14,292 nt of DNA from JAVXAG01 sp036660615 (GTDB lineage Bacteria > Bacillota > Clostridia > Peptostreptococcales > Anaerovoracaceae), in the NCBI GenBank assembly GCA_036660615.1, contig JAVXAG010000042.1, positions 1 through 14,292 on the forward strand, written 5' to 3'. Positions 7,218 through 14,036 of the stretch are shown here, in pieces; positions within the stretch are counted from its first letter, which is position 1, and each line of letters starts with the position of its first letter. Below the pieces are notes generated by a model. The model had not been told where the DNA came from. It did not search any database and was given only the letters and a program-made list of their open reading frames with translations. The position numbers and the translations under genes were made by a program.

Positions 7218-8480
7218 ATGGGAATGACAATGACACAAAAAATACTAGCGGCTCATGCAGGATTAGATCACGTAGTGGCTGGTCAACTAGTTCGAGGAAA
7301 GGTTGATATGGTTTTAGCTAACGATATCACTGGCCCTGTTTCTATTAATGAGTTTGAGGGTGCTGGTTTTGACAAGATATTTGACAAAAGCAAGATTTCA
7401 CTTGTTATGGATCACTTTACGCCAAACAAAGATATAAAATCAGCGGAGCAATGTAAACAATGTAGAACTTTTGCAAAGGCATTTGACATAGAAAACTTTT
7501 ATGATGTAGGAAATATGGGTATAGAGCATGCCCTTCTACCAGAAAAAGGCCTTGTTGCCGCTGGAGAAGCAATTATTGGAGCAGACTCTCATACTTGCAC
7601 TTATGGCGCATTGGGTGCTTTTTCAACTGGTGTTGGAAGTACTGACCTTGCTGCCGGCCTTGCAACAGGTCAAGCATGGTTTAAAATCCCAACTGCTCTA
7701 AAGTTTAATCTTACTGGTAGCCTAATGGAAAATGTTAGTGGCAAAGATGTAATTTTACATATTATCGGAATGATAGGTGTAGACGGTGCGCTTTACAAAT
7801 CTATGGAATTTGCTGGTTCTGGAATAAAAAATTTGACTATGGACGATAGACTTTGCATCTCAAATATGGCTATTGAAGCTGGCGGAAAAAATGGCATATT
7901 CCCAGTAGATGAAATCACTATAGAGTATATGAAAGACAAAGTTACGAGAAATTACAACATTTATCAGGCTGACGACGATGCTGAATACGATAAAATCTAT
8001 GATATTGATTTATCCAAAATAAAGCCTACTGTTGCCTTCCCTCACCTACCTGAAAACACTAAGACCATCGACCAAGTAGGCGAAATTAAAATTGACCAAG
8101 TAGTAATTGGTTCTTGTACTAACGGAAGGCTTTCTGATATGGCCATTGCTGCAAATATTTTGCAGGGTAAGAAAATCCACAAAGATGTTAGGGCAATTAT
8201 AATTCCTGCAACTCAAAAGATTTACAAGGAATGTATCAAATTAGGTTACTTAGAAACATTTATTGATGCTGGTTGCGTAGTTTCAACGCCAACTTGTGGC
8301 CCTTGTATGGGTGGTCACATGGGAATTCTAGCAGAAGGTGAAAGATGTGTTGCTACTACAAACAGAAATTTTGTAGGTAGAATGGGACACCCAAAATCAG
8401 AAGTATATTTGGCAAATCCTGCTGTAGCTGCGGCTTCAGCTATTGCCGGCAAAATAGCAGCACCAGAAGGGAGTAAATAA
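7218..8480 (+). CDS. leuC: 3-isopropylmalate dehydratase large subunit
   Basis: Catalytic large subunit of the [4Fe-4S] aconitase-family isomerase that interconverts 2- and 3-isopropylmalate. The 420-aa length is that of the short archaeal/clostridial form rather than the roughly 466-aa E. coli LeuC. Seen: GADSHTCTYGALGAF at about 121-135, and the cluster cysteines C300 in IGSCTNGR and C360 and C363 in TPTCGPCMGGHMG. The start lies 12 bp after the leuA stop, with AGGAGGA at 7204-7210. Short-form large subunits also occur as homoaconitase or 2,3-dimethylmalate dehydratase, but the complete leuACDB order makes isopropylmalate the expected substrate. The active enzyme needs LeuD. Confidence 0.96.
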   Translation: MGMTMTQKILAAHAGLDHVVAGQLVRGKVDMVLANDITGPVSINEFEGAGFDKIFDKSKISLVMDHFTPNKDIKSAEQCKQCRTFAKAFDIENFYDVGNMGIEHALLPEKGLVAAGEAIIGADSHTCTYGALGAFSTGVGSTDLAAGLATGQAWFKIPTALKFNLTGSLMENVSGKDVILHIIGMIGVDGALYKSMEFAGSGIKNLTMDDRLCISNMAIEAGGKNGIFPVDEITIEYMKDKVTRNYNIYQADDDAEYDKIYDIDLSKIKPTVAFPHLPENTKTIDQVGEIKIDQVVIGSCTNGRLSDMAIAANILQGKKIHKDVRAIIIPATQKIYKECIKLGYLETFIDAGCVVSTPTCGPCMGGHMGILAEGERCVATTNRNFVGRMGHPKSEVYLANPAVAAASAIAGKIAAPEGSK

Positions 8481-8482
8481 TT

Positions 8483-8962
8483 ATGAATACAATTGGAAAA
8501 GTTCACAAATATGGAGACAACGTAGATACTGACGTAATTATACCTGCAAGATATCTAAACACCTCCGACCACAAAGAATTGGCAAGTCACTGCATGGAAG
8601 ATATTGATGCTGACTTTGTAAACAATGTAAAGGCGGGAGACATAATTGTTGCTCATGAAAACTTCGGCTGTGGTTCATCTAGGGAACACGCCCCTATCGC
8701 TATAAAAACTTCTGGCATTGAATGTGTAATAGCCAAAACATTTGCAAGAATCTTTTATAGGAATGCAATAAATATCGGGCTTCCAATTCTGGAATGTGCC
8801 GAAGCTAGTGAAAAAATACAGGCTGGAGATCAAATATCTATCGATTTTGACTCTGGCATAATAACAAATATAACGAGAAATGAATCTTATCAAGCTCTAC
8901 CTTTCCCTGATTTTATAAAAAATATCATCGCCAAAGGTGGACTACTAAATAGTTTAAAATAA
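8483..8962 (+). CDS. leuD: 3-isopropylmalate dehydratase small subunit
   Basis: Small (swivel-domain) subunit that pairs with LeuC. At 159 aa it is the short type typical of archaeal and clostridial enzymes. Seen: GDNVDTDVIIPARYLNT at about 11-27, containing the substrate-recognition loop Y-L-N-T; the GCGSSREHAP motif at about 54-63, whose arginine binds the substrate carboxylate; and FARIFYRNAINIGLPILEC. The start is 2 bp after the leuC stop, with AGGGAG just upstream inside the leuC end, so the subunits are almost certainly translated together in balanced amounts. Confidence 0.96.
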   Translation: MNTIGKVHKYGDNVDTDVIIPARYLNTSDHKELASHCMEDIDADFVNNVKAGDIIVAHENFGCGSSREHAPIAIKTSGIECVIAKTFARIFYRNAINIGLPILECAEASEKIQAGDQISIDFDSGIITNITRNESYQALPFPDFIKNIIAKGGLLNSLK

Positions 8963-8991
8963 GTAAATGTCAATCCAAAAGGAGGAAGAAA

Positions 8992-10062
8992 ATGAATTAT
9001 AATATAGCAGTAATCTCAGGCGACGGCATCGGACCTGAAGTCGTCTGTGAAGCATTAAAAGTACTTGATAAAGTTGGGCATAAATTTGGGCACACTTTTT
9101 CCTATACACCTGTTTTAGCAGGTGGAGTTGCAATTGATAAAACCGGCCAATGTCTGCCTAAAGAAACTATCGATATTTGCAAATCAAGTGATGCTGTTCT
9201 TCTGGGTGCTGTAGGTGGTCCAAAATGGGATAACTTACCTGGCGATGAAAGACCAGAAAGAGCTTTGCTTGGTCTTAGAAAAGCTCTAGGCTTATTCTCA
9301 AATATTAGACCAGCCGTAGTATTTGACCAACTAGCTGCCGCTTCTCCTCTAAAAGCAGAAATCCTTGATGGCGGCCTTGATATTGTCATCGTAAGGGAAT
9401 TAACTGGAGGCATTTATTTTGGAGAAAAAGGCATTACCGAAACGTCTATGGGAAAAGCTGCTTATGACGTAGAAATGTATTCTGAAGAGGAAGTCAGACG
9501 AATTGCTATCGTTGCTTTTGACATGGCAATGAAAAGAGATGGAAAAGTCACTAGCGTTGATAAGGCTAATGTGCTGGAAAGTTCAAGACTATGGCGACGT
9601 GTGGTAGCAGAAGTTTCTAACAACTATCCTCAGGTTACTTTGGAAAATCTTTATGTTGACAATGCAGCAATGCAACTGGTTAGAAACCCTAAACAATTTG
9701 ATGTTATAGTAACCAATAATATATTTGGTGATATTCTATCAGATGAAGCAAGTCAGATTACCGGTTCAATCGGTATGTTGCCTTCTGCTAGTCTTGCTAC
9801 AGGAAATTTTGGAATGTACGAACCTGTTCATGGTTCAGCTCCAGATATTGCTGGTAAAAATCTGGCAAATCCCATAGCAACTATCCTATCTGTAGCTATG
9901 ATGCTACGATATACTTTTGAACTTGAAGAGGAAGCTGATACAATCGAAAACGCTGTAAATACCTTCCTTTCCAAAGGATATAGGACACCAGATTTATATG
10001 ATTCAAACGGCACTCCAGTTGGTACAAAAGAAACTGGTGATTTAATTTCTTCCCTAATATAA
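8992..10062 (+). CDS. leuB: 3-isopropylmalate dehydrogenase
   Basis: NAD+-dependent oxidative decarboxylation of 3-isopropylmalate to 2-ketoisocaproate, the last leu-specific step before transamination. The 356-aa length is typical. Seen: GDGIGPEV at 10-17; substrate arginines R96 and R106 (LRKALGLFSNIRPA) and R135 (VRELTGG); Y142; K191; metal-binding D223, D247 and D251 in DNAAMQLV and FGDILSDEAS; and the cofactor stretch EPVHGSAPDIAGKNLANP at 277-294, where D285 fits NAD+ preference. The start has GGAGGAAG at 8981-8988. It is the last gene of the operon and is followed by a terminator. No aminotransferase gene is present, so the final step must be encoded elsewhere. Confidence 0.98.
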   Translation: MNYNIAVISGDGIGPEVVCEALKVLDKVGHKFGHTFSYTPVLAGGVAIDKTGQCLPKETIDICKSSDAVLLGAVGGPKWDNLPGDERPERALLGLRKALGLFSNIRPAVVFDQLAAASPLKAEILDGGLDIVIVRELTGGIYFGEKGITETSMGKAAYDVEMYSEEEVRRIAIVAFDMAMKRDGKVTSVDKANVLESSRLWRRVVAEVSNNYPQVTLENLYVDNAAMQLVRNPKQFDVIVTNNIFGDILSDEASQITGSIGMLPSASLATGNFGMYEPVHGSAPDIAGKNLANPIATILSVAMMLRYTFELEEEADTIENAVNTFLSKGYRTPDLYDSNGTPVGTKETGDLISSLI

Positions 10063-10077
10063 TAAATTCTTGCATTT

Positions 10078-10112
10078 AAGAGAATATTAGTAATAATTAG
10101 TATTCTCTTTTT
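10078..10112 (+). terminator. Rho-independent terminator of leuACDB
   Basis: Perfect 9-bp stem AAGAGAATA (10078-10086) with TATTCTCTT (10101-10109), extended inward by weaker pairs, followed by more T to 10112. It begins 15 bp after the leuB stop and separates the leucine operon from the acylation cassette. Confidence 0.88.
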
Positions 10113-10156
10113 GTTTGAATTTTGATAAAAATAACAAAAAATATATTTTTTTCCTA

Positions 10157-10184
10157 TTGATTTTTGTTGAATTTTTGTTATGAT
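10157..10184 (+). promoter_or_regulatory. Probable promoter of the acylation cassette
   Basis: TTGATT at 10157-10162, a 16-bp spacer and an extended -10 TGTTATGAT (TATGAT at 10179-10184). The start is expected near 10191. A 16-bp inverted repeat TGTTAT-GATA-ATAACA (10176-10191) covers the -10 box, and another ATAACA is at 10131-10136. The surrounding DNA is very AT-rich, so the assignment is moderate. Confidence 0.6.
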
Positions 10185-10224
10185 AATAACATAGTATTGA
10201 CGAAATTTAGGAGATGATAAATTA

Positions 10225-11001
10225 ATGTTCAAAAAAATATCGAAAGATGTGGTGTTTATTCTAGTCTTACTGATTATAGTAAGTCTATTTTTTATATTCT
10301 TTTTTAAGCAGGATAAACCTGCTGCGTATTCAAAACAAGAAATAGATAATAATATTAATATACTAAAAGATTTTAACTATTCCAAAGTGGAAGCCGTTGA
10401 AAACCAAATTAAAAAACTGGAAAGAACTGAATCCATAATTGCTTCCCCAATAGGGCCAAACTTATCTAATGCTCAATACCAAAAGATCTTTAATGATTGT
10501 ATAATAGTTGGAGATTCCATTACTGAAGGTTTGACCGCCTACGGCTACCTAAACGAAGAAACAGTTATTAGCAAAATAGGTGCTTCCCTCTTGGCTAGTG
10601 ATGACTTATTTAATGCCGCCGCTGATTTAGCCCCTACTACAGTATTTTTTGCCTTGGGTATGAACGATACTGGGTACTATGAAGGAAAAGGCGAAGGCTT
10701 TGCAGCCAGATACAAAGAGGTAATCCTCGCTTTCCAAAAGCGCTCACCAAATACAACTATCTATATAAATGGAATTCTTCCACCAAGTGACGATGCGATT
10801 GCTTCTCACCCAAATTTTGGTAGATATTTAGAGTATAATAAAGCTTTAGAAAAATTATGCAAAAAAATGGATATTGGATATATCGACAATAGTGACATAA
10901 TAAAGTCTAACCCGAAGTTTTACGGTGGTGACGGTGTACATGTCAGTTCAACATACTATCCTCTATGGCTAAACAATATGATTATGAAAGCAGGCTTGTA
11001 A
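10225..11001 (+). CDS. Membrane-anchored SGNH/GDSL-family hydrolase or O-acyltransferase
   Basis: 258-aa extracytoplasmic esterase-fold protein. Seen: N-terminal transmembrane anchor (about 9-27) preceded by lysines, a charged linker (about 30-75), then an SGNH domain with block I VGDSIT (nucleophile S98), block II glycine G119, block III GMND (N147) and block V DGVH (D236, H239). The catalytic quartet therefore appears complete. Family members hydrolyse or transfer acyl groups on cell-surface glycans; next to an MBOAT it could place the acetyl group on the polymer or remove it. The start at 10225 has AGGAG at 10209-10213. Its stop overlaps the start of the next gene (TAATG). The substrate cannot be read from the sequence. 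Confidence 0.88.
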   Translation: MFKKISKDVVFILVLLIIVSLFFIFFFKQDKPAAYSKQEIDNNINILKDFNYSKVEAVENQIKKLERTESIIASPIGPNLSNAQYQKIFNDCIIVGDSITEGLTAYGYLNEETVISKIGASLLASDDLFNAAADLAPTTVFFALGMNDTGYYEGKGEGFAARYKEVILAFQKRSPNTTIYINGILPPSDDAIASHPNFGRYLEYNKALEKLCKKMDIGYIDNSDIIKSNPKFYGGDGVHVSSTYYPLWLNNMIMKAGL

Positions 11002-11474
11002 TGACACACAAAATACAGAAAATATTTTTTATCATAATTCTTTTGGTTTTTATGTTTTTAGCTTACGCAAATGGAAATGCAAAAGACGTCCCTATCAGTG
11101 ATATTGAATCAGCATTAAAAGCTTCAACTGAGCTTTCTACTTCTATGGAAAAATGTAAAAATAAAGATCTGATGCACTTTTTTAGTCTTAATTACCAAGA
11201 CTTTGACTCATATATTTACTATAAAAACCCTACCGCACTAAGTGTTGAAGAATTATTAATAGTAAAAGTTAAGGATAAATCAGATTTGTTGAAGGTTGAA
11301 GATGCCGCAGAGGAACGAACCAAATCACAGTTAGCCGTTTTTGAGGGGTATGGACCAGAACAAGTTAATCAACTATCTAATTGTATAACAACTACTAGAG
11401 GCGATTATCTTTTCTTCTGTGTGTCCAAAAACCCAGATGCATATATGGAGGTGTTTAAAAATGTTATTCAGTAG
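11001..11474 (+). CDS. Exported DUF4358-type protein
   Basis: 157 aa from the ATG that overlaps the SGNH stop; an in-frame ATG at 10965 lies within the SGNH gene and would put 12 charged residues before the signal sequence, so it is disfavoured. Seen: hydrophobic N-terminal segment (about 8-22) followed by A-Y-A at 21-23, a plausible signal peptidase I site; no lipobox cysteine. The mature part has the pattern of DUF4358, a family of unknown function common in Clostridia: SVEELLIVKV, a region rich in acidic and basic residues, FEGYGPEQVNQL, and a near-C-terminal GDYLFFCVSKN strand. The gene ends 14 bp inside the MBOAT gene, so translation of the two is probably coupled. The family assignment is by recalled pattern. 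Confidence 0.75.
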   Translation: MTHKIQKIFFIIILLVFMFLAYANGNAKDVPISDIESALKASTELSTSMEKCKNKDLMHFFSLNYQDFDSYIYYKNPTALSVEELLIVKVKDKSDLLKVEDAAEERTKSQLAVFEGYGPEQVNQLSNCITTTRGDYLFFCVSKNPDAYMEVFKNVIQ

Positions 11475-12834
11475 TATATTTTTTGTTTTCACCTTCTTGC
11501 CGATAGTATTATTAATTTATTACTTCTCACCACACGTTATAAGGAATTTTATTTTGTTAATTGCAAGTATTTTCTTCTATAGTTGGGGCGAGCCTATATA
11601 TGTTTTGCTGATGTTATTCAGTGCCACTTTTAACTACTATATGGCAAAGAGTTTGGAGGGCAACAAGCCCAATTTAATCTTTACAATTGTAGTAAATTTG
11701 TTCATATTGTCCTTTTTCAAATATTATGGATTCCTTATGGACACAGTCAACAATATATTCAATTCCAACATCGAGTACACTACTTTAGCACTTCCAATAG
11801 GTATATCCTTTTATACCTTCCAAGCGCTATCTTATGTTATCGATGTGTATAGAGGAAAAATACAAGTACAGCACAGTTGGTTAAAGTTTACACTGTTCTT
11901 ATCTTTGTTCCCGCAATTGATTGCAGGCCCAATAGTAAAATACAAGGACATCGAAACCCAACTTGATGATAGAACTGTTAACCTTGTCGGTCTGGGACAT
12001 GGAACTATTCGGTTTGTAATAGGCCTGGCAAAAAAAGTAATATTAGCTAATAACCTTGGAGCCATTCACGCCATGGTCATTGCAAGCTCACCGGCTGATG
12101 CTTCTGTTGTTACTAGTTGGATAGGAATTATCGCTTTTACTCTACAAATTTACTTTGACTTTAGTGGTTATTCTGATATGGCAATTGGTCTTGGAAAGAT
12201 GTTTGGATTTGATTTTATGGAAAACTTTAACTATCCATATATTTCAAAATCTATTACAGAATTTTGGCGAAGATGGCACATTTCACTGAGCACATGGTTC
12301 AGAGAATATCTGTATATTCCTCTTGGCGGAAATAGAGTTTCTTCTTATAGGCATATTTTCAACATTATTGTTGTTTGGTCCCTTACTGGATTGTGGCATG
12401 GTGCCAACTGGAACTTCCTTGCATGGGGCTTATACTACGGTATACTTTTAATTTTGGAAAAATATGTATTTGCTGAAACTCTAAATAAAACACCAAGTGT
12501 TATTAGACATATTTATGTTTTGCTTATTGTTATGATAGGCTGGGTTTTCTTTAGTAGCGATACTTTGGCCATTGCATTGGATTACCTGGGTAATATGTTT
12601 GGCATCGGCGTTGCTGCTTTTACCAACTCCTTTACTCTGTATTTGGTAAGAACAAACATTGCAATATTGCTAATCTCAGCTCTTCTTGTTACTCCTTTAC
12701 CTTTTACCTTATTAGGTAATTTCTGTAACAAGCGTGGGATTATTGGCGTTATACTCATATTTGGATTATTTATTTTAACTATTGGATATTTGGTTTATAG
12801 TTCATATAATCCATTCCTATATTTTAGGTTCTAA
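11461..12834 (+). CDS. MBOAT-family membrane O-acyltransferase (AlgI/DltB-like)
   Basis: 457-aa polytopic membrane protein that should move an acyl group, probably acetyl, from a cytoplasmic donor across the membrane for transfer to a surface polymer. Seen: many hydrophobic segments from the N-terminus on; FYSWGEP at about 39-45; GISFYTFQALSYVIDVYRG at about 114-132; FPQLIAGPI at about 150-158; IYFDFSGYSDMAIG at about 230-243; the signature FWRRWHISLSTWFREYLYIP at about 268-287 (H273); and the catalytic histidine H313 in LTGLWHGANW. The extreme C-terminus is N-P-F-L-Y-F-R-F, an FxYxxF-type tail with Y454. The ATG at 11461 follows GGAGGTG; an in-frame upstream ATG at 11419 lies within the DUF4358 gene and lacks a good site. 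The substrate is unknown. Confidence 0.93.
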   Translation: MLFSSIFFVFTFLPIVLLIYYFSPHVIRNFILLIASIFFYSWGEPIYVLLMLFSATFNYYMAKSLEGNKPNLIFTIVVNLFILSFFKYYGFLMDTVNNIFNSNIEYTTLALPIGISFYTFQALSYVIDVYRGKIQVQHSWLKFTLFLSLFPQLIAGPIVKYKDIETQLDDRTVNLVGLGHGTIRFVIGLAKKVILANNLGAIHAMVIASSPADASVVTSWIGIIAFTLQIYFDFSGYSDMAIGLGKMFGFDFMENFNYPYISKSITEFWRRWHISLSTWFREYLYIPLGGNRVSSYRHIFNIIVVWSLTGLWHGANWNFLAWGLYYGILLILEKYVFAETLNKTPSVIRHIYVLLIVMIGWVFFSSDTLAIALDYLGNMFGIGVAAFTNSFTLYLVRTNIAILLISALLVTPLPFTLLGNFCNKRGIIGVILIFGLFILTIGYLVYSSYNPFLYFRF

Positions 12835-12843
12835 GGAGGGCAA

Positions 12844-13986
12844 ATGAAACACAATATATTTTTAGCTATAACTGGAGCAGTATTTTTATTTGTTCTCGTT
12901 AGCGTATTCATTGCAAACTTAATAATTCCTGACAAGGAGTTTTCGGAAGAAGAAAATAGAATGCTTCAGAAGTCCCCTGAATTTTCTGTTGCAAATTACA
13001 TTGATGGTAGATTTGAGGGGAAACTTGAAAACTATTGCGATGATCAATTCCTACTTAGAAACACTTTCATTCGCGTAAAGACTTCTTTTGATCGCTCGAT
13101 GGGTAAGGTTGAATCAAACGGAGTTTTCCTGGGAAAGGATAAGTATCTTATTGAAAACATCTCTGTACCTGACAAAGAGTGGATGAAAAACACTACATCT
13201 TCTCTCGATAAATTTAGAAAGAAATATCCTCAAATTAGAATGAGTTTTTTACTTGCTCCAAACGCTGGTAATATATTATCTGATAAACTGCCAACTTTTG
13301 TAAAGCTAAAGGATCAAAATAAATATATGGACGAATTTAATAATGCGCTAAAGGACTCCAACTACAAAATAATTGACGTTCGAGACACTTTCAAAAAGCA
13401 CATCGATGATACTCAACTATATTACAGAACTGACCACCACTGGACCAGCCAAAGTGCTTACTTAGCCTTTAAAAAAGCAGCTGAAGTATTGCGCCTTGAT
13501 ATAAAAAAGGAAAGTTTCAGACCTTATGTTGTAAAAAGTGACTTTAGGGGAACTTTAGCAACTACTAGTGGTTTTAGCAACGGCATAGATGACAGTATAA
13601 CTATTTTCTTACCGGAAAGTAAAGACTACTTGCCTTCTGTAATTCGCTATGCTGATACAAAGAAAAAGACAACTGAATTCTTTGCAATGGGCAATTTAAA
13701 CAAGAAAGATGCATACACAGTCTTTGGCGGAAGTAATCATCCGCTCTATACAATCAAAACTCCTACAGAATCACCAGAGAAATTGTTGATTATAAAGGAC
13801 TCATATGCCAACAGCTTCATTCCATTTATTTCACAATACTTCAGAGAAATAGTGGTCATCGATCCAAGATATTACTTTGAGAATATCGATACGCTAATCA
13901 AATCCGAAGGTATTACACAAGTTTTATTCTTATACAATGCAAATACATTTTTCACTGACAATTCACTGGAAATGATGTTGAGTTAA
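12844..13986 (+). CDS. Membrane-anchored DHHW-family protein (AlgX/AlgJ-like)
   Basis: 380 aa. Seen: N-terminal transmembrane segment (about 5-27), then FSEEENRMLQKSPEFS (33-48), FEGKLENYCDDQFLLRN, the motif T196-D-H-H-W200 that names the DHHW family, and IIKDSYANSF with D319-S320 near the C-terminus. In AlgX/AlgJ relatives the matching Asp-His pair and serine form an SGNH-like acetyltransferase site (family knowledge), so the soluble domain probably completes acyl transfer outside the cell with the upstream MBOAT. AGGAGGG fills most of the 9-bp gap after the MBOAT stop, and a terminator follows. There is no sign of truncation. Exact catalytic role and acceptor polymer are inferred. Confidence 0.88.
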   Translation: MKHNIFLAITGAVFLFVLVSVFIANLIIPDKEFSEEENRMLQKSPEFSVANYIDGRFEGKLENYCDDQFLLRNTFIRVKTSFDRSMGKVESNGVFLGKDKYLIENISVPDKEWMKNTTSSLDKFRKKYPQIRMSFLLAPNAGNILSDKLPTFVKLKDQNKYMDEFNNALKDSNYKIIDVRDTFKKHIDDTQLYYRTDHHWTSQSAYLAFKKAAEVLRLDIKKESFRPYVVKSDFRGTLATTSGFSNGIDDSITIFLPESKDYLPSVIRYADTKKKTTEFFAMGNLNKKDAYTVFGGSNHPLYTIKTPTESPEKLLIIKDSYANSFIPFISQYFREIVVIDPRYYFENIDTLIKSEGITQVLFLYNANTFFTDNSLEMMLS

Positions 13987-13987
13987 T

Positions 13988-14027
13988 AAAAAAAGCGGAG
14001 GCACTCGATTGTTGCTTCCGCTTTTTG
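13988..14027 (+). terminator. Bidirectional terminator between the acylation cassette and the convergent nuclease-family gene
   Basis: Stem GCGGAGGCA (13995-14003) with TGCTTCCGC (14013-14021), fully paired with one G-T pair, flanked by a run of seven A on the left and five T on the right. It starts just after the DHHW stop, and the minus-strand gene stops 10 bp to its right, so it can serve both directions. Confidence 0.9.
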
Positions 14028-14036
14028 TTTTAATTA

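Noticed and set aside
9828..10232. Minus-strand 134-codon frame across the leuB end and the following gap
   Set aside because: It is antisense to conserved leuB motifs, its outer part is low-complexity AT-rich sequence, and it would read through the terminator and promoter there.
10965..11000. Earlier start of the DUF4358 gene
   Set aside because: It would sit inside the SGNH gene and put charged residues ahead of the signal sequence; the TAATG start at 11001 fits better.
11419..11460. Earlier start of the MBOAT gene
   Set aside because: It lies within the DUF4358 gene without a good ribosome binding site, while the ATG at 11461 has GGAGGTG at the right distance.
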